Part shown: piece after piece, positions 9,161-15,999 of the stretch
Numbering within the stretch: position 1 is the stretch's first letter
How the letters are laid out: each line of letters opens with the position of its first letter
The notes under the pieces: model-generated
The model's input: the letters and a program-made list of their open reading frames with translations, nothing else
What the model was told of the DNA's origin: nothing
Database searches by the model: none
Program-made: the position numbers and the translations under genes
Source: CAZXYS01 sp964645005
Lineage (GTDB): Bacteria > Bacteroidota > Ignavibacteria > Kapaibacteriales > UBA2268
Reading direction: 5' to 3'
Length of the DNA stretch: 41,434 nucleotides
NCBI GenBank assembly: GCA_964645005.1
Contig: CAZXYS010000037.1
Coordinates: 1-41,434, forward strand

Positions 9161-9191
9161 CTTGTTATAACTTTTCGTGATAATATTTTTG
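9161..9191 (+). promoter_or_regulatory. Bacteroidota-type promoter for the coiled-coil gene
   Basis: CTTG at 9161-9164 and TATTTTTG at 9184-9191 are separated by 19 nt, an excellent fit to the known Bacteroidota consensus (TTTG at -33, TAnnTTTG at -7). Transcription would start near 9198, giving a leader of about 26 nt containing the AAAAAGGAGG ribosome-binding site. Confidence 0.6.
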
Positions 9192-9223
9192 CATGGAATT
9201 TTTTTGATTAAAAAGGAGGAAAC

Positions 9224-9604
9224 ATGCCTTTGGAAATTTTCGACGAGGAATTAACACAACAATACTCCAATGAAGGGAAAAAACTTACAGGTAATTATTT
9301 AAACCTTATCGACGATCTAAACAGCAAAATTGAAAACCGAGGAACATCTTTTGATGTGGACAATTCATCCGAGCAAAATAATAATGCCAACGACCTCAAA
9401 AAGCTTGATAACGCTATTAAATCGCTTCAAAACATGACGAAGCTTCTCAAGGACTATCTTGCCCTGGAGACTCTCATAATCCGTACGATCCGCAATGAAG
9501 CAAAAGCGCGAAGCATTTTTATCGACGGAATGGAAATCAGCAGCATTAATGATCTGAAGAAGCTTATGGAGAGGATGAATAAGGAAAACAATCAACCAAA
9601 ATAA
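9224..9604 (+). CDS. Small coiled-coil protein of unknown function
   Basis: 126 residues, not recognised as a known family. It is acidic in the N-terminal half, Asn-rich around 52-57, and strongly helical with heptad-like hydrophobic spacing from about 58 to 120 (LKKLDNAIKSLQNMTKLLKD). It contains no signal peptide, membrane segment or cysteine. It has an unusually good AGGAGG site, its own Bacteroidota-type promoter and its own terminator, so it is a self-contained, probably well-expressed unit. It is divergent from the terminase gene, 197 bp apart. A link to phage packaging, for example a terminase small subunit (often coiled-coil), is only a possibility; no DNA-binding motif is evident. 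Confidence 0.8.
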   Translation: MPLEIFDEELTQQYSNEGKKLTGNYLNLIDDLNSKIENRGTSFDVDNSSEQNNNANDLKKLDNAIKSLQNMTKLLKDYLALETLIIRTIRNEAKARSIFIDGMEISSINDLKKLMERMNKENNQPK

Positions 9605-9633
9605 AAAACCAGCGGCTAAACCGCTGGTTTTTT
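9603..9633. terminator. Bidirectional intrinsic terminator
   Basis: AAAAAACCAGCGG (9603-9615) pairs with CCGCTGGTTTTTT (9621-9633) around a 5-nt CTAAA loop, overlapping the stop codon of the upstream gene. T tracts occur on both strands, so it can serve both this gene and the convergent T9SS gene ending at 9668. A second hairpin, GCAGGTAAAGACCTGC, lies at about 9645-9660. Confidence 0.9.
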
Positions 9634-9667
9634 AATATCACTTCAGCAGGTAAAGACCTGCAATCAT

Positions 9668-12142
9668 TTACTTATTCAATACCAAAGGAATCTGTTCTGA
9701 TTTGCCGTTTACCCGTGCAACCAGGTAGTATGTTCCACTGGTTAGGTTCTGTGCGCTGAATTCCACATTATACTGACCCGGAGCCACCATTTCATTGAGG
9801 ACAGTCTGAACCGTCTTGCCGGTTTCGTCAATAATGTACAAGTGTATATCCTGTGGCGCTTTACGGACAGTGTAATTGATATTCGTAAAGTCGTCGAACG
9901 GGTTCGGTCCGACATTCACGGTAAATACATTATCTACACCGTAAACTCCGTCTTTAACCCATCCGGCAGCTTCTCCCGTACCGATCAATTCGATGGAAAT
10001 GTCATCTTCAGCATTCGATTTAATTGTCAGGAATTCCTGGTAATTCTTCTCTTCGGAAGGAGTGAAGCGAACATTTATAGCTTCCTTATCACCGGGCTCA
10101 ATTGTGATTACACCGCTCGGCGCATCTATAACCTCAAAGGCGTTATCACTGCCGGAAATAGATAATTCTGACACTTCAAGATCAATATCACCCGGATTGG
10201 AGATCTGGAAGACCTCGTCTTCATATTCGCCTATATAAACGGTTCTAAAGTCCACTGTATTCTTATTCACAGAAATTTCAGCTTCGGGTTCCGGCTGTAT
10301 ATTTTCAAGCCATTTGACCGCCTTATCAAAGAAGTCATTCCTTAAGGTAGGATCAGAAATCACCTGCGGACTCAAACTCATTACAATTGCCCTTGAATCA
10401 GCTAATTCTGATCTAACAGCCAATACCGTATCTTCGACTGTCTTAATTATCGGGTATGAGTTATTTCCTGTTGTTTGCAATGCGTGAGTCAGATAGCTTA
10501 TTAACTGTCCATTATTACTGAATCCGTCTGTAATAGGATCATCTTTCACGCCAGACAGTTGTATTCTTCCTGTTTGCTGACCCTGGAAACAAGTAATTAC
10601 AAATCTCATTCCAAGTTTAGTTAATAATGCTGAATTCTCTGATAGATTACCGGGCACTATTGTTCCGATAATAAATACATTCTTGTTATTGTTCACCGCT
10701 GATAAAAGCATATTTTCTTCTGTGGTATTAATTCTGCCATTATCACCACTGTTCCATATAATAGTTTTCATATTTGGAATAACTGATGCAAAGTCCATGT
10801 AGTCCGATGCAGATATATCAAAGTATTCGGTATGATCTGTGGATTGTAAAATATTTGTCAACCTGCTTTGAGAACTTGAACCATCAAAAACATTGAATTT
10901 CTCGATCTCTGAAGAAATTGCAGAGAAAGAAGTTTTATTTGGTATAATCAAAGCTTCGGCATCTCCTTTAACTTCGGCAGCTAAAATTGCTTCTCCGATT
11001 CCACGAGTAGGTCCTGCTGTCAATGTAACAGTTACATCTTTCGATGCACCGGCATCTATTGTAATTTCGTTGCCTTCTTCAATATTGACATTCCAATCAC
11101 CTGGTGTCGAACTACCAAGAGATGATTGAAGATCAACAGTTATACTTGCAGCAGATTTATTCTCTATAGTAAAAGTTTTCTGGAAACTTTCGCCTGATGC
11201 TACAGCGCCGTATCTACCACCCGTTGATGAAATAGATGCAATCTGCTCCATTGTTTCATTGGAATTTCCAACAGCAGCATTCTGGACCATCAGTGAATTT
11301 GGCGCATAATCAACAACAGCTCCTACTAAATAAACATTATTCAGATCCCAACTGTTATCTAAAGTATATGAGAAAGTATACCTATGAACATCTCCTGCAT
11401 TCGTTGCGCCGATTATTGAATTTGGGGCTCCAAATGGACCATCTATATATGCCCGGGCAACTTTCTCATGGACATAACCCTCAATTTTCCCAGGTTTATT
11501 ATAATAAGGATGTTCTTTAGGATCATCAATATAAGGATTTGATGCTACATAATCATCTGTGGGATTATATTGATAAGAAAGATAGTTGCTCTGGTCATAA
11601 CCCTGTCCGCTGCCTGTTACGTCATCTTCAATAACATACAGTAAAAAGCGCGTGTTATTTTCAACATTATTTAAGAACTCACCGGTGATCATACCTTTCA
11701 CTGTTTTCGAATTCTTATCTATTTTGTAATCCAATTGCACATCAACATTCGGTTGACGATCCATTATCTGTTGCGCAACGTTTCTCCATGCACCTCTGGA
11801 AATGGCAATTTGAATATTCCCACCTACATCTACAGAGGCTCTGTTAACAGCACCGGACGGATAACTGGATACGCCCAATCCCGATAAAAGCTGATTCCCC
11901 TGGCTAAAAGCCATTGCATCACCGGAGTGCACTTTAACACCGATTATCTTTCCGGGGAACTCCGCCATCATACTGTCCATGACTATAGTACCATCAACGC
12001 ACCAGCCGCACCAGGCACCGGTAAATTGTTCTAAGAGCACCCGCTGCTCGGCTTCCTGAGCTTTTAGTCCCGTCACCGAAAACATCCCGACTACGGCGAC
12101 TAAGAGAACTGAACCATAAAACTTTTGAAACAATTTTTTCAT
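9668..12142 (-). CDS. T9SS-exported Omp28/thioredoxin-like protein
   Basis: 824 residues. Residues 1-28 are a signal peptide (ending LKA|Q). Residues 33-310 resemble the Omp28-related family, with a thioredoxin-like CGWC motif at 45-48 inside EQFTGAWCGWC. The middle contains an Ig-like/DUF11-type region, then a region that may resemble a glutamine-amidotransferase-like fold (IWNSGDNGRINTTEE). Residues about 640-735 form an ASPM/SPD-2/Hydin-type repeat (NPGDIDLEVSELSISG, INVRFTPSEEKNYQEFL). The last 80 residues (NVGPNPFDDFTNINY to VLNK) are a T9SS type A sorting domain. It is likely a surface or extracellular protein; a redox role for CGWC is plausible but unproven. AGAGGAG precedes the start. 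Confidence 0.88.
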   Translation of the reverse strand: MKKLFQKFYGSVLLVAVVGMFSVTGLKAQEAEQRVLLEQFTGAWCGWCVDGTIVMDSMMAEFPGKIIGVKVHSGDAMAFSQGNQLLSGLGVSSYPSGAVNRASVDVGGNIQIAISRGAWRNVAQQIMDRQPNVDVQLDYKIDKNSKTVKGMITGEFLNNVENNTRFLLYVIEDDVTGSGQGYDQSNYLSYQYNPTDDYVASNPYIDDPKEHPYYNKPGKIEGYVHEKVARAYIDGPFGAPNSIIGATNAGDVHRYTFSYTLDNSWDLNNVYLVGAVVDYAPNSLMVQNAAVGNSNETMEQIASISSTGGRYGAVASGESFQKTFTIENKSAASITVDLQSSLGSSTPGDWNVNIEEGNEITIDAGASKDVTVTLTAGPTRGIGEAILAAEVKGDAEALIIPNKTSFSAISSEIEKFNVFDGSSSQSRLTNILQSTDHTEYFDISASDYMDFASVIPNMKTIIWNSGDNGRINTTEENMLLSAVNNNKNVFIIGTIVPGNLSENSALLTKLGMRFVITCFQGQQTGRIQLSGVKDDPITDGFSNNGQLISYLTHALQTTGNNSYPIIKTVEDTVLAVRSELADSRAIVMSLSPQVISDPTLRNDFFDKAVKWLENIQPEPEAEISVNKNTVDFRTVYIGEYEDEVFQISNPGDIDLEVSELSISGSDNAFEVIDAPSGVITIEPGDKEAINVRFTPSEEKNYQEFLTIKSNAEDDISIELIGTGEAAGWVKDGVYGVDNVFTVNVGPNPFDDFTNINYTVRKAPQDIHLYIIDETGKTVQTVLNEMVAPGQYNVEFSAQNLTSGTYYLVARVNGKSEQIPLVLNK

Positions 12143-12467
12143 ATTAAAACTCCTCTTATTTATAAAAAATCTAACTTACTTTAATTTCATTTTGAATTTA
12201 TATTATAATCTCTTTTATATCTAATTTAAAAAAACTAAATGTAGATTTCTAAATATAATAAATTTTTATTAACATTCTAAAATTCTTTACAATTTAATTT
12301 AAAAAATTGTGACTGCTCTATTTTGTATTAACACATAAGCAGACAAAAAGTAACACTTTTATATAATATTTTTGATTAATAATTTGTCATAGTTTTGTAA
12401 GCTCATTACATTTAATAGCTTATATGTAACAACATAAATTTGAGTAATTCAGGATTTTGAGCCGGGA
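12143..12467. other. AT-rich gap
   Basis: This 325-bp stretch between the Mor-like gene and the T9SS gene is very A/T-rich. It must hold the 5' region of the T9SS gene. I see no reading frame with a ribosome-binding site, no convincing -7/-33 pair and no strong terminator, so read-through from the Mor-like gene is possible. Confidence 0.5.
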
Positions 12468-12740
12468 TTATTTCCCGCTCAACAATTTCTTTCTTAGTTT
12501 CCTTAGATACATTTCCGAAACATTCAACTCGAATGCAGCCTGCTTATAGGTCTTATCAGAATTGTTCTCCAGATAACGTCTTATAAATTGCTCAAGGCGC
12601 GTCAGTTTAGGCACATATACATTCATACCGGCAAAGTGCCGCATCAGCACGCGCACCGTTTCCATCCCGCACAGCCCCGCCACCATCTGCAAGTCTTCGG
12701 TCAGATCACTTTCCTTCAACTGATCATAGATGTCTTTCAT
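12468..12740 (-). CDS. Mor-family transcriptional activator (Mu-like)
   Basis: 90 residues from the ATG at 12740. A longer start at 12755 has no ribosome-binding site, whereas GGGGGAAGG lies immediately before 12740. The N-terminal half contains VAGLCGMETVRVLMRHFAGM followed by NVYVPK, matching the dimerisation domain of the Mor/C family of phage Mu. The C-terminal half (IRRYLENNSDKTYKQAAFEL then NVSEMYLRKLRKKL) is the helix-turn-helix. In Mu, Mor activates the middle promoter. The start follows the stop of the upstream 83-residue gene by one base (TAAAATG), so the two are translationally coupled. The target promoter here is unknown; the next gene on this strand encodes a T9SS protein. Confidence 0.8.
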   Translation of the reverse strand: MKDIYDQLKESDLTEDLQMVAGLCGMETVRVLMRHFAGMNVYVPKLTRLEQFIRRYLENNSDKTYKQAAFELNVSEMYLRKLRKKLLSGK

Positions 12741-12741
12741 T

Positions 12742-12993
12742 TTACCTTCCCCCATTTATTTCTGAGAAAAACATATTATTTGCATATCCGAGATAGTCTT
12801 TTACGAGGAACTTCAGGTCATCGGCGGTATCTTTATCGAGCAGTCCTGCATTATGCATCTCGTGGAAAATCTCATCGATCATTTTTTCGATAGCTCCTGT
12901 ATTCCCACTTTTTGCTCGCGGCACAATCAGGCATGTTTCCTGCAGCTTTCTCAGTTCCTTTTCGGCGGCGATGTTATGATTACTTTGCCCCAT
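12742..12993 (-). CDS. Small helical protein, first gene of the phage-type operon
   Basis: 83 residues, no family recognised. It is mostly helical and acidic (IEKMIDEIFHEMHNAGLLDK), with a basic N-terminal third (AAEKELRKLQETCLIVPRAK). It has no signal peptide or membrane segment. It lies directly upstream of the Mor-like gene and opposite the XRE repressor, the place where Mu-like phages carry small early regulators such as ner. I cannot identify a helix-turn-helix with confidence, so this positional analogy is only inference. Transcription probably starts near 13100 from the minus-strand promoter embedded in the dyad. Confidence 0.7.
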   Translation of the reverse strand: MGQSNHNIAAEKELRKLQETCLIVPRAKSGNTGAIEKMIDEIFHEMHNAGLLDKDTADDLKFLVKDYLGYANNMFFSEINGGR

Positions 12994-13036
12994 AATTCCC
13001 TCACTAATTAAATTTTTAAAAAATCAATTAAATAAA

Positions 13037-13068
13037 TTTGTTTTTCTCGCAAATAAGATTTATATTTG
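13037..13068 (+). promoter_or_regulatory. Promoter of the XRE repressor gene
   Basis: TTTG at 13037-13040 and TATATTTG at 13061-13068 are 20 nt apart, matching the Bacteroidota -33/-7 consensus exactly. The -7 element forms the outer end of the left arm of the dyad at 13061-13113. Expected start is near 13075. Confidence 0.6.
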
Positions 13069-13113
13069 CGGTAGTTATTACAACAATATGATGTAATAAC
13101 AACGGCAAATATA
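13061..13113. promoter_or_regulatory. Operator-like 21-bp inverted repeat
   Basis: The left arm at 13061-13081 and right arm at 13093-13113 are reverse complements over 21 bp with two mismatches, around an 11-bp spacer (AACAATATGAT). The innermost 8 bp are GTTATTAC and GTAATAAC; the outer ends are TATATTTG and CAAATATA. It lies between the divergent XRE repressor and small-gene/Mor operon and overlaps both predicted promoters, as expected of a repressor operator. A smaller dyad (TATGTA ... TACATA) follows at 13112-13128. Confidence 0.75.
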
Positions 13114-13137
13114 TGTAAAATATACATACGTGTCAAG
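13106..13137 (-). promoter_or_regulatory. Promoter of the small-gene/Mor operon
   Basis: Read on the minus strand, CTTG (13137-13134) and TATATTTG (13113-13106) are 20 nt apart. The -7 element is the outer end of the right arm of the dyad. The promoter faces the repressor promoter, so the two transcripts would overlap at their 5' ends between about 13075 and 13100. Confidence 0.55.
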
Positions 13138-13146
13138 TAAAAAATT

Positions 13147-13569
13147 ATGAAATATATCAGGGAAGACATAGGCAAGCGTTTGCGCCTTATTCGCGAGGGT
13201 ATAATCGGCGAAGGAATCGAACTGTCCGCCAGTCAATTCGCCAAGCTCTTCAATTCCACCCGTGACAAGATAATCAACTACGAGAGCGGCAGATCGAACC
13301 TCCCTGTAGAGATCCTCGTAAAGCTTTACAACCGCGGCGTAAACCCCATATACGTCCTCACCGGCGAGGGCAGCATTTTCGCCCCGAACGAAGCCGGCAG
13401 CGCCTTAGCCGACCGCCTCCGCGAAAACGGCGCCTACCGCGCCGAATCCGAACCAGCTTCAATCGAACCAACCAAATTCGATCCCTCAAAGCTAAGCGAG
13501 GAAGACAAAATTTCCCTGATAAGCGCAGCAGCGGGCGATATATTGAAGAAGAGGAAGGGAGGGAAGTGA
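13147..13569 (+). CDS. XRE-family phage-type repressor
   Basis: 140 residues. The N-terminal 75 residues form a Cro/CI-type helix-turn-helix: RLRLIREGI, then ASQFAKLFNSTRDKIINYES (28-47) as the recognition region, followed by GRSNLPVEILVKLYNRGVNP. The phrase NPIYVLTGEGS is typical of short Bacteroidota phage repressors. The C-terminal part (80-140) is low-complexity and acidic, then basic (KKRKGGK), with no LexA-type protease residues, so release by self-cleavage is not expected. It is divergent from the small-gene/Mor operon with an operator-like dyad between them. It is more G/C-rich than the flanking gaps. No good ribosome-binding site precedes the ATG. Confidence 0.85.
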   Translation: MKYIREDIGKRLRLIREGIIGEGIELSASQFAKLFNSTRDKIINYESGRSNLPVEILVKLYNRGVNPIYVLTGEGSIFAPNEAGSALADRLRENGAYRAESEPASIEPTKFDPSKLSEEDKISLISAAAGDILKKRKGGK

Positions 13570-13607
13570 GATATTCTATCATAAAATGTTTTTAAAATAA
13601 AAAATTT

Positions 13608-13654
13608 CATTCCTGCAAATGTCTTTAGATTCCGCTTTATCAAGCAGGTCATCC
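13608..13654. repeat. Dispersed hairpin repeat (copy 2, degenerate) inside a PIN gene remnant
   Basis: CATTCCTGCAAATGTCTTTAGATTCCGCTTTATCAAGCAGG is a diverged copy of the repeat at 1739-1790 and 19979-20028. It begins where the PIN-toxin reading frame stops making sense and appears to have replaced the rest of that gene. Confidence 0.65.
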
Positions 13655-13691
13655 AACAATAACGCAATATTACATTAGCATCAACTATCAT
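13645..13691 (-). pseudogene. 5' remnant of a PIN-domain (VapC-type) toxin gene
   Basis: From the ATG at 13691 the frame reads MIVDANVILRY, the hallmark start of PIN-domain ribonucleases, including their first catalytic aspartate. One base later in frame it would continue LLDD, as in intact VapC proteins, but a single-base loss follows codon 11. The sequence then runs into the dispersed repeat. The remaining three acidic active-site positions are absent, so no toxin can be made. The ATG overlaps the stop of the upstream antitoxin-like remnant by 11 bp, the usual coupling of such pairs. Confidence 0.7.
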
Positions 13692-13846
13692 ATTTCTCTC
13701 TCACGGCATCCTTCTCTTCATCGATAAGTTCAGATTTAGCGTAAGCATTTAAAGCAAATTTCGTACTTTCTTAGACTTATTATCAGATTCAACATACTCA
13801 TTAATTGTGAACTCGACTTTTTTGCCTACAACTCTTCAATTCCCAT
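13681..13846 (-). pseudogene. Frameshifted antitoxin-like gene
   Basis: The ATG at 13846 overlaps the nucleotidyltransferase stop by 11 bp (ATGGGAATTGA). The frame reads MGIEEL and stops. Restoring one base gives VGKKVEFTINEYVESDNKSK; restoring a second base, in the GTACGAAATTT stretch, gives KFALNAYAKSELIDEE, then KDAVREKYDS and a stop at 13681-13683. With both bases restored it would be a 55-residue protein that overlaps the PIN start. Size, charge and position suggest a VapB-like antitoxin. Alternatively both shifts could be assembly errors at short homopolymers. Confidence 0.6.
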
Positions 13847-14111
13847 AAATCACCTTTCCCTTCCCCAAAATATGTTGAATAAACTTCGATTCCGGATTTA
13901 TAGGCACTAAGTCAATGGTGATATGAAGGGTTCGTTCAAGTTTCGTGCCAAAAGCAAAGAAATCTTTGCCCCTGAGTCCTTCGCAGGTGAGATCTATGTC
14001 ATTTGGCTCACTTTCCGAGTCAAGAGCACTGCCAAATAGAACCAGCTTCTTAACGCCAAATTCCTCTGCTATCTTTTTAATCGTATCGATATATGACTTC
14101 TGTTCCTTCAC
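13836..14111 (-). CDS. Minimal nucleotidyltransferase (MNT/MntA-like)
   Basis: 91 residues starting at GTG 14111. The sequence KKLVLFGSALDSESEPNDIDL (21-41) holds the GS motif and the two metal-binding aspartates (DID) of the minimal nucleotidyltransferase family; a third acidic residue may be in TIDLVPI (75-81). Such proteins often pair with HEPN toxins and neutralise them by AMPylation. No HEPN gene is adjacent here. Instead its stop overlaps a broken antitoxin-like gene, which overlaps a truncated PIN gene. It keeps its active-site residues, so it may still be functional after its partners decayed. Confidence 0.75.
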   Translation of the reverse strand: MKEQKSYIDTIKKIAEEFGVKKLVLFGSALDSESEPNDIDLTCEGLRGKDFFAFGTKLERTLHITIDLVPINPESKFIQHILGKGKVIYGN

Positions 14112-14173
14112 GTTACTTTAATACAACCTTTCGTCTCAGTCAGTTTTACAACTGGCTTGAATAAACTTTTGAA

Positions 14174-14401
14174 TTAGTTAATTAGCCAACAACCTCGTTC
14201 TTCACCCATCCAGTCATATCGGTAAATTACTCTTCTTTCTGTATTACACAGTGTTTTTTTTATGATCTCATTCATTTCACTTCTATCTACCTCGGAAATC
14301 AGGGCATCACTTAAGTTATATCTCTCTTCTCTGATAGTTTCTCGTATGGTATCTTTGTTTATCTTTTTAAGGGTTTCAATATCAATATTTATCGTCTGCA
14401 T
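14174..14401 (-). CDS. Small hypothetical protein upstream of the MNT gene
   Basis: 75 residues, no recognised family. The N-terminal half is charged and helical (IDIETLKKINKDTIRETIRE), and the C-terminus is aromatic-rich (RVIYRYDWMGEERGCWLIN). It has no signal peptide. It lies 62 bp upstream of the nucleotidyltransferase on the same strand and could be part of the same decaying stress-module operon. It is at the edge of accessory DNA, just before glnA. Coding status rests on the clean frame and position only. Confidence 0.45.
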   Translation of the reverse strand: MQTINIDIETLKKINKDTIRETIREERYNLSDALISEVDRSEMNEIIKKTLCNTERRVIYRYDWMGEERGCWLIN

Positions 14402-14494
14402 GATAATTACTCGTGTTTATTTTATTGACAGACAAATATAAAAATTATTATCAATTCAATCATACAAAATAATTTCTAATCCGCTAAAATTTCT

Positions 14495-14502
14495 TAACTT
14501 TG
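14495..14502 (+). promoter_or_regulatory. Possible -7 element for glnA
   Basis: TAACTTTG fits TAnnTTTG and lies 130 bp before glnA. A -33 TTTC occurs 18 nt upstream, which is a weak match. The same 8-mer occurs at 37313-37320, before alr. No nitrogen-responsive sigma-54 site (TGGCAC-N5-TTGC) was found. Confidence 0.3.
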
Positions 14503-14631
14503 TAGTTTTAGTCAAAACTAATATCTGAATTTATTAAAATAGGGAACGGCACCTCACGTTATCCCATAATCTTTTATACTGAAAAGAATTAAATCAGAAA
14601 TAGTTATATTCAAAATAAAACGGAGGTTAAA

Positions 14632-15993
14632 TTGAGTGATTTAACAAGTCCCGAAGTAGTGATCGAACGGGCAAAAGAGGACAAAGTCGAGTTCATAAAC
14701 CTTCAGTTCTCTGACATGATGGGCATGGCGAAAAGCGTCACCATCCCCGTCAGCAAGCTGCCCGACGCCCTCAAGAACGGCGTCTGGTTCGACGGCTCAT
14801 CGATCGAAGGCTTCACAAGGATTTCCGAAAGCGACATGCTGCTGCGTCCAGTGCTGGACACCTACGCGGTGATCCCATGGTTCGAGCGTGACGGCAGCAA
14901 TATCGCGCGCATCATTTGCGACGTCTACACGCCCAACGGCGAACCTTACGACGGCGACCCGCGCTGCATCCTTAAGAAAACCATGCAGGAAGCCGAAGCT
15001 CAGGGCTACATCTTTAATACCGGTCCAGAGCTCGAGTTCTTCCTCTTCAAAAAGGAAAACGGCAAGATCAAGACAGCCGGCGATATGACCATCGAACCGC
15101 ACGATCGCGGTCAGTACTTCGATCTGGTGCTCGATGCCGGATTCGATGTCCGCCGTGATATGACCCTGGCGCTTCAGAAGATGGGTATCGACGTCGAGAC
15201 CGACCACCACGAAGTAGCGCCCGGTCAGCACGAGATCGACTTCAAGTACAGCGACGCCCTCTCCACCGCCGACAGAGTGATGACACTTAAATATACGCTG
15301 AAAGCCATCGCCCAGCGGCACGGCTTGCACGCCACATTTATGCCCAAGCCCATCGGCGGCGTCAACGGCAACGGTATGCACGTCCATCAGAGCCTCTTCT
15401 CCAAAGACGGCGATAACCTTTTCTTTGATGATAAAGACAAATACAAATTATCCGAAATGGCTTACCAGTTCCTGGCGGGGCAAATGCATCACATCCGTGC
15501 AATGAGCGCCGTCCTGAATCCGCTGGTAAACTCTTATAAGCGGCTGGTACCCGGCTACGAGGCTTCAACTTACATCTGCTGGGCAAATGTGAACCGCTCT
15601 GCGCTTATCCGTGTGCCGAAATACACAGCAGGCAAAGAGAAATCCACCCGTATCGAGATCCGCAGTCCCGATCCCAGCGCTAATCCTTATCTTGCATTCG
15701 CAGTGCTTCTGAAGGGCGGCATGGACGGCATCAAAAACAAGATGACCCCGCCGCATCCGGTAGAGGAAGACGTATTCGGTTTCGACGACGCCAAGCTGAG
15801 AGAGATGAAGATTGACTTTCTGCCTTACAACCTGATGAGTTCAGTCAAGGCATTGCGCAATAACGATGTCATAGCGAGCGCTCTCGGCTCAGTCTTTACC
15901 GAGAAATACACTGCTGCCAAGACGAGCGAAGCGGACAGCTTCCGCCTTTGGGTCACCGACTGGGAGATAAACAATTATCTTGAGACGATATAA
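14632..15993 (+). CDS. glnA: Glutamine synthetase, type I
   Basis: 453 residues starting at a TTG with GGAGG five bases upstream. It catalyses ATP-dependent synthesis of glutamine from glutamate and ammonia and works as a dodecamer in the cytoplasm. Motifs: WFDGSSIEGF (52-61), metal-binding PELEFF (132-137), GGVNGNGMHVHQS (242-254), VPGYEASTY (306-314) and STRIEIRSPDPSANPYLA (338-355). The adenylylation-site region typical of proteobacterial enzymes (NLYDLP) is not seen; KIDFLPYNL occupies this area, so GSI-alpha-type regulation is more likely. The gene is much richer in G/C and in C-ending codons than its neighbours, either from strong expression or transfer. It is followed directly by a strong hairpin. 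Confidence 0.96.
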   Translation: MSDLTSPEVVIERAKEDKVEFINLQFSDMMGMAKSVTIPVSKLPDALKNGVWFDGSSIEGFTRISESDMLLRPVLDTYAVIPWFERDGSNIARIICDVYTPNGEPYDGDPRCILKKTMQEAEAQGYIFNTGPELEFFLFKKENGKIKTAGDMTIEPHDRGQYFDLVLDAGFDVRRDMTLALQKMGIDVETDHHEVAPGQHEIDFKYSDALSTADRVMTLKYTLKAIAQRHGLHATFMPKPIGGVNGNGMHVHQSLFSKDGDNLFFDDKDKYKLSEMAYQFLAGQMHHIRAMSAVLNPLVNSYKRLVPGYEASTYICWANVNRSALIRVPKYTAGKEKSTRIEIRSPDPSANPYLAFAVLLKGGMDGIKNKMTPPHPVEEDVFGFDDAKLREMKIDFLPYNLMSSVKALRNNDVIASALGSVFTEKYTAAKTSEADSFRLWVTDWEINNYLETI

Positions 15994-15999
15994 ATTTAT

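Noticed and set aside
13434..13691. 85-codon open frame on the minus strand as a complete gene
   Set aside because: Only its first 11 codons are PIN-like. The rest runs through the dispersed repeat and the 3' end of the repressor gene, so it is reported as a pseudogene.
14797..15387. 196-codon minus-strand open frame within glnA
   Set aside because: It is antisense to the strongly conserved glutamine synthetase and is explained by its G/C-rich codon use.
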